Shown one piece after another: positions 17,110 through 24,331 of a DNA stretch of 64,000 nucleotides; position 1 is the stretch's first letter; each line of letters begins with the position of its first letter. Made by a program: the position numbers and the translations under genes. The DNA is taken from the NCBI RefSeq assembly GCF_039542225.1, contig NZ_BAABHS010000001.1:310001-374000 (forward strand), read 5' to 3'. A model generated the notes under the pieces. It was not told the DNA's origin, searched no databases, and saw nothing but the letters and a program-made list of their open reading frames with translations. The DNA is from Yinghuangia aomiensis. GTDB taxonomy: Bacteria; Actinomycetota; Actinomycetes; Streptomycetales; Streptomycetaceae.

Positions 17110-18260
17110 CCGTCCGCGACACCGGAAAACTGCCCGAGCCGCTTGCGGGTCCGGGGTTCTCCTCCTATGCCGCGGGCGAGGTCACTTGGCTGCTCAAGGA
17201 CCTCTCGGACGTGGAACTCGAGGCGCCGCTGGAGGAGCGCGAGGAGGCCATCCAGCACGGCGGCGCGCACTACGCCGAGTCTCTGCCGATCGAGTACCAG
17301 CCCTCGCCCGAGTACCAGGCGCTGTTCCACGCCGCGCTCGACGAGACCGCGGACCGGATCGCGCACGCGGTGGGCGTGGTGACCGAGATCGTCCTCGCCG
17401 AACGCGGCCGGGACACCGTGCTGGTGTCGCTGGCCCGGGCCGGCACCCCCGTCGGCATACTCATGCGCCGCTGGGCGGCCTACGCACACGGCCTCGACCT
17501 GCCGCACCACGCGGTCTCCATCGTCCGCGCCCGCGGCATCGACCCGGTCGCGCTGCGCTGGCTGGCCCGCGAATACGACCCGGCCCGCGTGATGTTCGTC
17601 GACGGCTGGACCGGCAAGGGCGCCATCACCCGCGAACTGACCGAAGCCCTGGACGACTTGCACCAGGCGACCGGACTGCGGTTCTCCGACGAACTCGCGG
17701 TGCTCGCCGACCCCGGGTCGTGCGTGCGCACATACGGCACCCGCGACGACTTTCTCATCCCGTCGGCCTGCCTCAACTCCACCGTCTCCGGCCTCGTGTC
17801 GCGGACCGTGCTGCGGCCCGGCCTGATCGGCCCCGACGACTTCCACGGCGCGAAGTTCTACCGCGACCTCGCGTCCGTCGACGTGTCGAACCTGTTCCTG
17901 GACACGGTGGCTTCGCGGTTCGCCGCGGTCGCCGACGACGTCGCCCGCGACTGGCCGGCGCTCGCCGCCGCCGACCGCACCCCCGGCTGGGAGGGCTGGC
18001 GGGCCGTCGAGCGCATCGGAACCGAATACGGGATCGACAACGTCAATCTGATCAAACCCGGCGTGGGGGAAACCACGCGGGTTCTGCTGCGCCGCGTGCC
18101 GTGGATGATCCTTGCCCGGCGCGGCGTCGGCACCGAGCTCGACCACGTCCGCATGCTCGCGGACCAGCGCGGAGTGGCGGTCGTCGAGGTCGACGACCTG
18201 CCGTACTCGTGCGTGGGGCTGGTCAAGCCCGGATTCCGCCGCGACATGGGAGTCACGTGA
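17106..18260 (+). CDS. StiP-like (PF11202-type) PRTase-fold protein
   Basis: The 384-residue protein belongs to the family labelled cysteine protease StiP in databases, although the visible motif VMFVDGWTGKGAITRELTEAL (about residues 162-182) looks like the PRPP-loop region of a phosphoribosyltransferase. Other conserved blocks are GFSSYAAGEVTWLLKDLS at the start, HYAESLPIEYQPSPEYQ, VLVSLARAGTPVGILMRRW and IDNVNLIKPGVGETTRVLLRR. This suggests a second PRTase-type activity beside the preceding TRSP protein rather than proteolysis; the activity is untested. The start overlaps the previous stop by ATGA. Confidence 0.87.
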   Translation: MTVRDTGKLPEPLAGPGFSSYAAGEVTWLLKDLSDVELEAPLEEREEAIQHGGAHYAESLPIEYQPSPEYQALFHAALDETADRIAHAVGVVTEIVLAERGRDTVLVSLARAGTPVGILMRRWAAYAHGLDLPHHAVSIVRARGIDPVALRWLAREYDPARVMFVDGWTGKGAITRELTEALDDLHQATGLRFSDELAVLADPGSCVRTYGTRDDFLIPSACLNSTVSGLVSRTVLRPGLIGPDDFHGAKFYRDLASVDVSNLFLDTVASRFAAVADDVARDWPALAAADRTPGWEGWRAVERIGTEYGIDNVNLIKPGVGETTRVLLRRVPWMILARRGVGTELDHVRMLADQRGVAVVEVDDLPYSCVGLVKPGFRRDMGVT

Positions 18261-19252
18261 CGAAGGCCCGGCACGACCACACGCACGACAGCACGCCCGG
18301 CAAGCCCGGCAAGCCCGGCAAGACGGCCGAGGCCGGCAACGCCGCGGACGCGGGCAAGGCGGCCAAGGCGGGGAAGGCCGGCAAGTCCGGTGCCGCTGCC
18401 GCGACCCCGGTGGCGCGCGGTGCGCGCACCGGGCCGGTGGTCGCCGCGTGCGACCTCGACCGGACGCTGATCTACTCGCGGGCCGCCGCCAAGCTCGGGC
18501 TGCCGGCGGACGCCCGGCCTCCGGTGCTGGAGTCCGTGGAGATCCACGAGGGCAAGCCGATCTCGTTCCTGACGCCCGACGCGTCGCGCATGATCGCCGA
18601 GCTGGGCCGGGCGGCGCTGCTGGTGCCGACCACCACGCGGACCCGCAAGCAGTACCAGCGGATCCACCTGCCGGGGCCGGCGCCCGCGTACGCGATCTGC
18701 GCCAACGGCGGCCACATCCTCGTCGACGGCGTCACCGACGAGGACTGGCATGCGCTGATCCGCAAGCGCCTCGCGGAGGAGTCCGCGCCGCTGGCCGAGG
18801 TCGTGGCACGGCTCGAAGCCGCCACCGACCCGGAGTGGACGCGCAAGCTGCGGGTCGCCGAGGACTTGTTCACGTACCTGGTGCTGGAGCGCGACAAGGT
18901 GCCCGCCGGGCTCGTCGACGAGCTGACCGGGTGGGCGGCGGAACGCGGCTGGGGTGTGTCGCTGCAGGGCCGCAAGCTGTACTTCGTGCCGGACGCGCTC
19001 ACCAAGGGCGCGGCGGTCGAGGAGATCCGCCGCCGCAGCGGCGCCGGGACCGTGCTGGCCGCGGGCGACTCGCTGCTCGACATCGAGCTGCTGCGCGCCG
19101 CCGACCTGGGCATCCGTCCCGGCCACGGCGAACTCGCCGACCTGGACTGGCACGCCCCGCACGTCGTCGCGACCGGTACGGCCGGGGTGCGGGCGGGCGA
19201 GGAGATCCTGCGCTGGCTGCTCGACCGCGTGCGGGTGGCCCAGGCGGCCTGA
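18257..19252 (+). CDS. HAD family phosphatase of the Ter operon
   Basis: The 331-residue protein begins with about 60 residues of low-complexity Lys/Gly/Ala/Pro repeats, then a haloacid-dehalogenase domain. Motif I is CDLDRTLIYS (about residues 64-73; the nucleophile is the first Asp), motif II lies in LLVPTTTRTRKQYQ, and motifs III/IV are in LYFVPDALTKGAAVEE and VLAAGDSLLDIELLRAAD. It resembles sucrose-phosphatase-like HADs and probably dephosphorylates a product of the operon. The GTG start overlaps the preceding stop as GTGA. It is the last gene of the unit, followed by a strong hairpin. The charged head is unusual and may be unstructured. Confidence 0.9.
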   Translation: MTKARHDHTHDSTPGKPGKPGKTAEAGNAADAGKAAKAGKAGKSGAAAATPVARGARTGPVVAACDLDRTLIYSRAAAKLGLPADARPPVLESVEIHEGKPISFLTPDASRMIAELGRAALLVPTTTRTRKQYQRIHLPGPAPAYAICANGGHILVDGVTDEDWHALIRKRLAEESAPLAEVVARLEAATDPEWTRKLRVAEDLFTYLVLERDKVPAGLVDELTGWAAERGWGVSLQGRKLYFVPDALTKGAAVEEIRRRSGAGTVLAAGDSLLDIELLRAADLGIRPGHGELADLDWHAPHVVATGTAGVRAGEEILRWLLDRVRVAQAA

Positions 19253-19310
19253 GACGGTCTGCGATGGCCGGACACGGCCTGACGACACGGCCGGACACGG
19301 CTACGCGACG

Positions 19311-19347
19311 CGCTGCCCCCGGCACCGGTGCGGTGCGGGGGGCAGCG
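19311..19347. terminator. Bidirectional hairpin after the Ter operon
   Basis: Arms CGCTGCCCCC (19311-19320) and its complement (19338-19347) form a 10-bp stem, extended inside by GCACC/GGTGC pairing. It sits between the HAD gene and a converging gene and can end both transcripts. Confidence 0.8.
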
Positions 19348-19391
19348 GTTATGCCGGATGTCGGCGGGCGCCGGGGCCGGACGCCGGTGCG

Positions 19392-19877
19392 TCAGACGTC
19401 GGCGCCGCGGACCGTGAGGAGTTCGGCGCTGGCCTGCACCGGCGGGAGGCCTTCGATGTGGAAGGTCAGCTGGAAGCCGTCCCGGGCGGCCCGCACACGG
19501 GTCAGCGTGACCTCGGCGAACCGGTCGAGCGCCTGCCCGAGTTCCCGGACCGCGGTGCCGGTCGCGGACAGGCCCAGCACGGTGCCGTCGCTCAGCACGA
19601 CGCTGTCGCCGCCGAGGCCGCGCGGGGCGGCGTGCACGTCGGTGACCCGGAGAGGGCCGCGGCCGAGCGAATTGAGCCAGCGGACGGCCTGCTCGTGCAG
19701 GAGGTCGCGCTCTTCGTCGTACGCGGTGTGCATCATGCGCCGAAGCTCGTTGACGTCGGGCGTGTGCAGCGGGATCTTCTGCACGGTGTCCGCCTTGGGC
19801 GTACGGCGCAGGGCGGCCACGCAGGGCGCGGCGGCGAGCGCGACGAACGCGAGCATCGGTATCAGCAGCACGGGCAT
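19392..19877 (-). CDS. Membrane-anchored protein of unknown function
   Basis: The 161-residue protein begins with one hydrophobic helix (PVLLIPMLAFVALAAAPCVAAL), then a soluble part. The soluble part includes DVNELRRMMHTAYDEERDLLHEQAVRWLNSLG and a beta-rich end (VVLSDGTVLGLSATGTAVRELGQALDRFAEVTLTRV). I do not recognise a family. The helix could be a signal anchor with the rest outside, or the reverse. ATG 19877 is preferred over GTG 19883 because GGGGA is then seven bases away. It converges with the HAD gene and is separated from the next same-strand gene by about 400 bp. Confidence 0.6.
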   Translation of the reverse strand: MPVLLIPMLAFVALAAAPCVAALRRTPKADTVQKIPLHTPDVNELRRMMHTAYDEERDLLHEQAVRWLNSLGRGPLRVTDVHAAPRGLGGDSVVLSDGTVLGLSATGTAVRELGQALDRFAEVTLTRVRAARDGFQLTFHIEGLPPVQASAELLTVRGADV

Positions 19878-20295
19878 GGGCACGTCCCCGGGGAGTCGCG
19901 GCCGCGGTGCGAGGCACCACGGCCCGAAGGGCGGCGTCGGGTGGGGATTCTCCCGGGGTCGCCCGGGTATCCGGCACGCCGACGTGTTTGCAGCTCGGCG
20001 GCTCAGGGGAAGGTGGCCCTGACGGCTGGGACCGAGGTCCCGGCGCTACCGCGCTGTCAAAGACCTTAAACGCCGTTTCGGGTAAAACGGCAGGACCGAT
20101 TTGCGGGCGGGCAGGGTCGGTCGCCCGGGGTCGCCAGGAGTTGACCCGCTGTCGTAAACCACGCGGCTTTTGTCCGTATTTGTCGGTAGTGGTGTGGCGG
20201 AACTCACGTCCGCCGCGCGCGAACACCGTGGCACGGACCGGGGTCGTTCATGCGCGGAGGGTGGGCAGTGCGGCGGCGGGGTTCGGTTGCCCGGG
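19878..20295. other. Intergenic region with a small hairpin
   Basis: No gene is supported in this 418-bp stretch. GCCGTTT at 20072-20078 and AAACGGC at 20085-20091 form a 7-bp hairpin in a locally AT-richer patch (AAAGACCTTAAACG), possibly a terminator for the leftward gene ending at 20296. The promoter of the 19392-19877 gene should also lie here. Confidence 0.4.
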
Positions 20296-21618
20296 TCAGG
20301 CGCCTGCGCGGTCGTCGCGGATCTGCTGGACGACGCCCGCGACCTCGGCACGGATCGCCCGGGCCTCCGACAGGAACTGCCACCAGTCCGGATGCGGCGC
20401 GTCCAGCCCGTCGCGGAGCTTGTCCAGCCGGAACACCAGCGCGTCGAGCCGCCGCGCGTAGCGTTCCTCGGCCACCGCCCGGTCGCCGACCGCGAGCCGC
20501 TGCGCGTCGCGGACCGCGAACCGGGTGCGCTGGACCTCCGCTTCCGGGTCCGCGGCGGCCGCGTCCAGGTCGCGCAGCCGGTCGTGCACCGCGGCCATCG
20601 CCTCGTCGGCCTGGTTCAGCGCGGCGCGCGCGGTCGCCAACCGGCTCACCGCGTCCGCCCATTCCTGCCGCCCCGCGGCCTGGCCCGCCTCGTCGATCCG
20701 GGCCTCCGCCACGGCCACCGCCTGCGTGACCTTCTGCGGCGCGTCCGCGATGTCCGTCCAGCACGCCGCGCTGTAGTCCCGGCGCAGCCGGTGCAGGGCA
20801 GGCTCCAGATTGTCGGCGCGGGACGCCACCGCCTGCGCGCGGGTACGCAGCGACGACAGGCGCTTGGTGACGTCGTCGCGCAGGCGGGGGAGGCGCTCGG
20901 CCTCCTCGTACAACGCGTGCGCGGTCTCCGTCACCTGCGCCGCGCGGGTCAACGTGCCCGCGACGCCGTGCACCGCGGCACCCTTCTCCAAGTCCGCGAG
21001 CGCGGCGAGCAGCGCCGCCAAGCGCTGGTCCAACGCGGGCCCGGCCAGGCCCTGCTGCCCGGCGGTCCGCACGGCGTCCGCGGCGGCCCGCGCCGCCTGC
21101 CGGGCCTGCTCGGTCTTGGGCGGCAACTGCGACAGCGCGGCGTCGGCCCGGGCGATCGTCGGCCCGAGCGTCCCGGCGAACCGCTCCAGCTCCTTGCCGA
21201 CCTCGTCCAACCGCCGCGCGGCGGCGTCGAGATCCCGGCGGGCGGCCTCGTAGTCGGCGGACTCCGCGTCCACGTCCAGCGGATGCCGGTCCATCGTGGC
21301 GATATACGCCGCACTGGCCTCGTCGACGGTCTCGCTCAACGCGTCGAACCGGCGCAACGCCGCATCGGTCTGGTCGGACGGCTCGACCGCACGCACGGTC
21401 TCCAGCGAAATCCGCAGATCCCGCTGCGCGGTGTCCAGCCGCAGGAACGCCTCCCCGGCCGCCTCGCGCGCCGCCACGGCACCCGCCCGCGCAGCCTCCC
21501 GCCGACGCCGCCACGGCCGGGACTCCCCACCCCCGAACGCCCCCGGCACCAGCAGCGGAACGAGCACGGGCAGCCACACCGCCACCCCGACCCGACGCCG
21601 TCCCGACCCGAGTGCCAC
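20296..21618 (-). CDS. Membrane-anchored coiled-coil protein of unknown function
   Basis: The protein of about 440 residues has a basic N-terminus, one membrane helix (VGVAVWLPVLVPLLVPGAF) and an Arg-rich stretch, then about 390 residues that are almost entirely helical and rich in Ala, Glu, Arg and Leu. Heptad-like segments include FLRLDTAQRDLRISLETVRAV, RDLDAAARRLDEVGKELERF and YARRLDALVFRLDKLRDGL. It ends in a Trp pair (HPDWWQFLSEARAIRAEV). Function is unknown; the layout suggests a membrane-tethered cytoplasmic or extracellular scaffold. Starts at 21618, 21624 and 21633 are all GTG in frame; I chose 21618 because GGGAG is about five bases away. Confidence 0.7.
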   Translation of the reverse strand: MALGSGRRRVGVAVWLPVLVPLLVPGAFGGGESRPWRRRREAARAGAVAAREAAGEAFLRLDTAQRDLRISLETVRAVEPSDQTDAALRRFDALSETVDEASAAYIATMDRHPLDVDAESADYEAARRDLDAAARRLDEVGKELERFAGTLGPTIARADAALSQLPPKTEQARQAARAAADAVRTAGQQGLAGPALDQRLAALLAALADLEKGAAVHGVAGTLTRAAQVTETAHALYEEAERLPRLRDDVTKRLSSLRTRAQAVASRADNLEPALHRLRRDYSAACWTDIADAPQKVTQAVAVAEARIDEAGQAAGRQEWADAVSRLATARAALNQADEAMAAVHDRLRDLDAAAADPEAEVQRTRFAVRDAQRLAVGDRAVAEERYARRLDALVFRLDKLRDGLDAPHPDWWQFLSEARAIRAEVAGVVQQIRDDRAGA

Positions 21619-22328
21619 TCCCACTCCCGTCACCGTCTGCGCGTTGCCGACTTCATCCTCCCAGGTCTGAGAGGCGAGGGAGCGGAGGTGGTGAGGTCTT
21701 GGGGGCGGGGTGGGGGAGGGATGACGGGACAGCGTGTCGAGGTGGGGGCGGCCCGCCACGCCTGAGCGCCGACCACGCGGCTCCTGGCGCCGGCGGCCCG
21801 CCTCGCGCGGGGCGTGAGTGCCGGCTGGACTCGGTCCGTCGCCCTGCCTCGCGCCGGGCGTGAGCTCAGGCTGGACTCGCTCCGTCGCTCCGTCGCTCCG
21901 TCGCTCCGTCGCTCCGGCTCGCGTTGCCTTGCGCCGGCCACGATTGCCGTCGGCCGTCGGCGCACGAAATGCCGATCGGATCGGTTGGCTGCCTGTGCGC
22001 GGCCGGGTCTGGCATCGACCGTGGTCGTCCCCTTCCACGGCCGGTTCGCAAGCACCGGCCGGAGGCGGCACCCGGCTGCGCGCGCCCTGCCTCCCGCCCA
22101 CGGGGCTCGCCCCCCACGACCGGCTCATTCGCCCTGCGCGCCGCCCCGCTCCTTGCCGCCGCGTCTCCCGCCTGCCGCCGGACCTGCGGTCGCCGCCCGC
22201 GCACCCGCCCCGGGCGCGCCGCCCCGCGGCCCCGTCCCGCGCCCCGAAACGCGTGCGCGTGCACTCGTGCCGATTCGGTACGCTGTGCACCAGCCGCCAC
22301 CGCACCACGCGGCCATTCCGCCTTGCGC
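21619..22328. other. Long intergenic region before the tRNA, rich in tandem repeats
   Basis: The 710 bp have no recognisable gene. They contain a 46-bp tandem duplication (21801-21892), an 8-bp repeat run, and GC-rich filler up to the tRNA. The promoter for the tRNA must lie in the last part, but it is not obvious. Confidence 0.45.
21801..21916. repeat. 46-bp tandem duplication running into an 8-bp repeat
   Basis: Two diverged copies of a 46-bp unit occupy 21801-21846 and 21847-21892; both begin CCTCGCGC and share GGCTGGACTCG.TCCGTCGC. From 21878 the sequence becomes CGCTCCGT repeated four times (21878-21909) plus a degenerate fifth copy. These are not coding in any convincing frame. Confidence 0.75.
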
Positions 22329-22405
22329 GGGCGCGTAGCTCAGTTGGTTAGAGCACTGCTCTTACAAAGCAGGGGTCATCGGTTCGAGTCCGATCGTGCC
22401 CACCA
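22329..22405 (+). tRNA. tRNA-Val (anticodon TAC)
   Basis: The sequence folds as a full cloverleaf. The acceptor GGGCGCG (22329-22335) pairs with CGTGCCC (22395-22401), with one G-T pair; a D-arm GCTC/GAGC follows; the anticodon stem CTGCT/AGCAG encloses loop CTTACAA with TAC at 22363-22365; and the T-arm has TTCGAGT in its loop. The CCA end is encoded (22403-22405). TAC reads valine codons GTA and GTG. A strong hairpin follows, and an integrase remnant lies directly beyond it. Confidence 0.97.
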
Positions 22406-22409
22406 GCGA

Positions 22410-22443
22410 AGAAGCCCCGGAGCGATCAGGCTCCGGGGCTTCT
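22410..22443. terminator. Terminator hairpin after tRNA-Val
   Basis: A 14-bp perfect stem (22410-22423 with 22430-22443) with a 6-nt loop begins five bases after the tRNA CCA end. It should terminate the tRNA transcript. Confidence 0.88.
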
Positions 22444-22836
22444 CGCATCAGTCTTTGACATCAACGTCGGCGATCGGGTGCGCCGGCGGTGCAGCATCCG
22501 GTCGATGTGCGGGACTGCTTCCCGCTTCGGTGACTCGGGCACGTGCGTGCAGGCAACCATCGTCGCGCTGACCTGGCTGTGGCCGAGGATTTCCATCGCG
22601 AAGCGGGCGTGCACGTTGCTCACCGCGAGCAGGGTGGCTGCCTCGTGCCGGGCCTCGGGCACCCGGATCCGCGGGACGGCCGCCGCGTCGGCCAGGCGCA
22701 GTTCTCGCCGCCGACGCTTTGGCGCTGCTTGCGGACGAGCAGTGTGTCCGGGTGTCGAGGTCGAAGTTCCGCCACCGGAGGCCGGTCCTCGCGCCCGTGT
22801 GCGGGGGTTTCGCCAGGACGGGCCGAGAGTGCGTTG
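22426..22836 (-). pseudogene. Decayed tyrosine-recombinase (phage-type integrase) C-terminus
   Basis: Reading leftward, three frames together spell the C-terminal catalytic part of a phage-type integrase. First come GLRWRNFDLDTRT (box I region), then LLVRKQRQSVGGE after a frameshift, then LRLADAAAVPRIRVPEARHEAATLL after another. After an apparent deletion that removes the HxxR box, AMEILGHSQVSATMVACTHV follows. In working enzymes this last block carries the nucleophile as YTHV; here it is CTHV. The frameshifts, the deletion and the Tyr-to-Cys change make it inactive. Its place next to tRNA-Val, pointing toward it, is the usual geometry of an element integrated at a tRNA 3-prime end. Confidence 0.85.
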
Positions 22837-23200
22837 GCGGTGCCGACTCGGATGGGCGTGCAGCGCAAAATGAATCTGGGAGAAGCCGGTCGCGGCCTCC
22901 GGCCGACAGTCGGATCTGCCGCCCCGGCGCGGCAACATGCCTGGCAGAAGGCCGTGTTGGGCTGCCAGGGCAAATGATCGCGAGACACGATCCGATCAAT
23001 GACGGACACATTAAGTGCAGATCACGCCAATAGATCCGTCGATTCCTTGCATGCGAGCCGTGGCCCGCGCATCGACGGCGCGGCCGAGGCCGCGCAAGGC
23101 GATTCGACGGGGCCGCCCGCTGCGCGCAACCATGCAGGCATCCCCTCCGACACCCGCCCTGGGCGGCGTTGACGCGGGCCTGCCGCCGGAAAGGACGCCC
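22837..23200. other. Non-coding stretch beyond the integrase remnant
   Basis: These 364 bp contain no supported gene. Part is slightly less GC-rich than the surroundings (around 22960-23050), in keeping with foreign or decayed DNA. Confidence 0.4.
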
Positions 23201-23860
23201 ATGCCTACCCCTGCTCCCCGAGACCTGTCCGACCTGCCCTTCCGGCATCGGCTCGAGTCCTTCTCCGCGGACCTGGCACGGGAGGAGGACTACGAGTGGC
23301 TCCACATCGACGGCGCCACCTTCGACGACATCGATGCCGGGATGAGCCGCTTCACCGAGTCGGCGCTTTCCTCGGTGACGTTCAACGGCGGCCGGCTGCG
23401 CCGCGCGCGGCTGGACACGGTGTGGATGCACAGCATCCGCACCGTCGGCACCGACCTCGCCGAGAGCACCTGGCTGGACACCGAGTGCCTGTCCGGCCTC
23501 CTGGCCGGCACCCAGCTCCACGGCGCCCAGATGCGGCGCACCGTCTTCCACCACTGCAAGTTCGACTCGGTCAACCTGCGCGCGACCAAGCTCCGCGAGG
23601 TCGCGTTCGTCGACTGCCTGCTGCGCGACGTCGACTTCGCCGGCGCCACCCTGACCGATGTCTCCTTCCCCGGGACCTCCCTGGACAAGGTCGACTTCAC
23701 CAAGGCCACCCTCAGCCGGGTCGACCTGCGCGATGCGACCGCGCTCGGCATCACCTCCGGAGCCGAAGCCCTCAACGGGGCCATCGTCAGCACTCCCCAA
23801 CTGCTCGACCTCGCCCCCGCCTTGGCCCGGCATATCGGGATCACGGTCAAGGACCGCTGA
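23201..23860 (+). CDS. Pentapeptide-repeat protein
   Basis: The 219-residue protein is built largely of pentapeptide repeats (A(D/N)LxX), which fold into a right-handed square beta-helix. Repeats are visible from about residue 45 onward: HIDGATFDDIDAG, FTESALSSVTFNG, LAGTQLHGAQMRR, VNLRATKLREVAFVDCLLRD, VDFAGATLTDVSFPGTSLDK and VDFTKATLSRVDLRDATALG. It ends with a short helical cap (TPQLLDLAPALARHIGITV). Its partner is unknown; some relatives mimic DNA and protect gyrase, but nothing here proves that. ATG 23201 follows GGAAAGGACG; a reading from 23015 adds an Arg-rich leader without support. It lies beside the integrase scar and may be a surviving cargo gene. Confidence 0.87.
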   Translation: MPTPAPRDLSDLPFRHRLESFSADLAREEDYEWLHIDGATFDDIDAGMSRFTESALSSVTFNGGRLRRARLDTVWMHSIRTVGTDLAESTWLDTECLSGLLAGTQLHGAQMRRTVFHHCKFDSVNLRATKLREVAFVDCLLRDVDFAGATLTDVSFPGTSLDKVDFTKATLSRVDLRDATALGITSGAEALNGAIVSTPQLLDLAPALARHIGITVKDR

Positions 23861-24078
23861 GACGGGTACAACCGGATCCGTGCCCGGGCTGCGCGATTCA
23901 GGGATCCCGCGAGCTCCTGTCCCCGACGGAGGAGGCCGTACCGCAGCTCCGGCCACCCAAGCCGCGATACCCCGTTGCCGTCGATGTGGTCGGTCCCGTT
24001 CGGGCACCGGTTCCGGGGAGGCAACCTGTCGAGGGCCTGGGGTCGTTGGACTGCCGGTTGAAGGGGGAGCGGACGCAG

Positions 24079-24212
24079 GACCCGGAGGGGTTCCACGACT
24101 ATGTGGCGGCGAACCGGGACCGTTGGTTCGGTTCGGGTGGCTGCTGTGCGGGAGCCGCACGTGGGCCGAGGCGGGCGGCGTGGAATTCAGCTTGCGGTTG
24201 CGCAAGTGGGGA
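24079..24212 (+). pseudogene. Possible decayed ECF (SigE-family) sigma-factor fragment
   Basis: Two plus-strand frames give pieces that resemble the N-terminal region 2 of SigE-family sigma factors: DPEGFHDYVAANRDRW in one frame and, after a shift, WLLCGSRTWAEAGGVEFSLRLRKW in the next, parallel to the usual LLCGDxHxAEDLVQxxLLRLYRRW. The match is by eye only, the fragment is short, and no later regions are present. It could be chance in GC-rich DNA. Confidence 0.35.
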
Positions 24213-24265
24213 GTGGATCACCGTGGTGTCCCGACTGGTTGGGCTGGGATGCCGCCGCGTCGCGG

Positions 24266-24298
24266 AATCCCCGAAGTGGCTCGGCCACTTCGGGGATT
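24266..24298. terminator. Terminator hairpin after the MFS gene
   Basis: A 15-bp perfect stem (24266-24280 with 24284-24298) with a TCG loop begins about 30 bp past the stop of the leftward MFS gene. Confidence 0.85.
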
Positions 24299-24331
24299 CG
24301 TGGGGCGGCGTGGATCGGCCTCGGGTGCCGG

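Larger units (their letters stand above)
23861..24331. other. Intergenic region between converging pentapeptide and MFS genes
   Basis: No intact gene is seen in these 471 bp. The region contains the possible sigma-factor fragment and, near its right end, the terminator of the leftward MFS gene. Its coding-like frames are broken and mutually inconsistent, as expected for decayed DNA. Confidence 0.45.

Noticed and set aside
22448..24205. A minus-strand open frame of about 585 residues across the pentapeptide gene
   Set aside because: Only its last part matches the integrase remnant. The rest is antisense to the pentapeptide gene, with pentapeptide-like antisense repeats and no own motifs.
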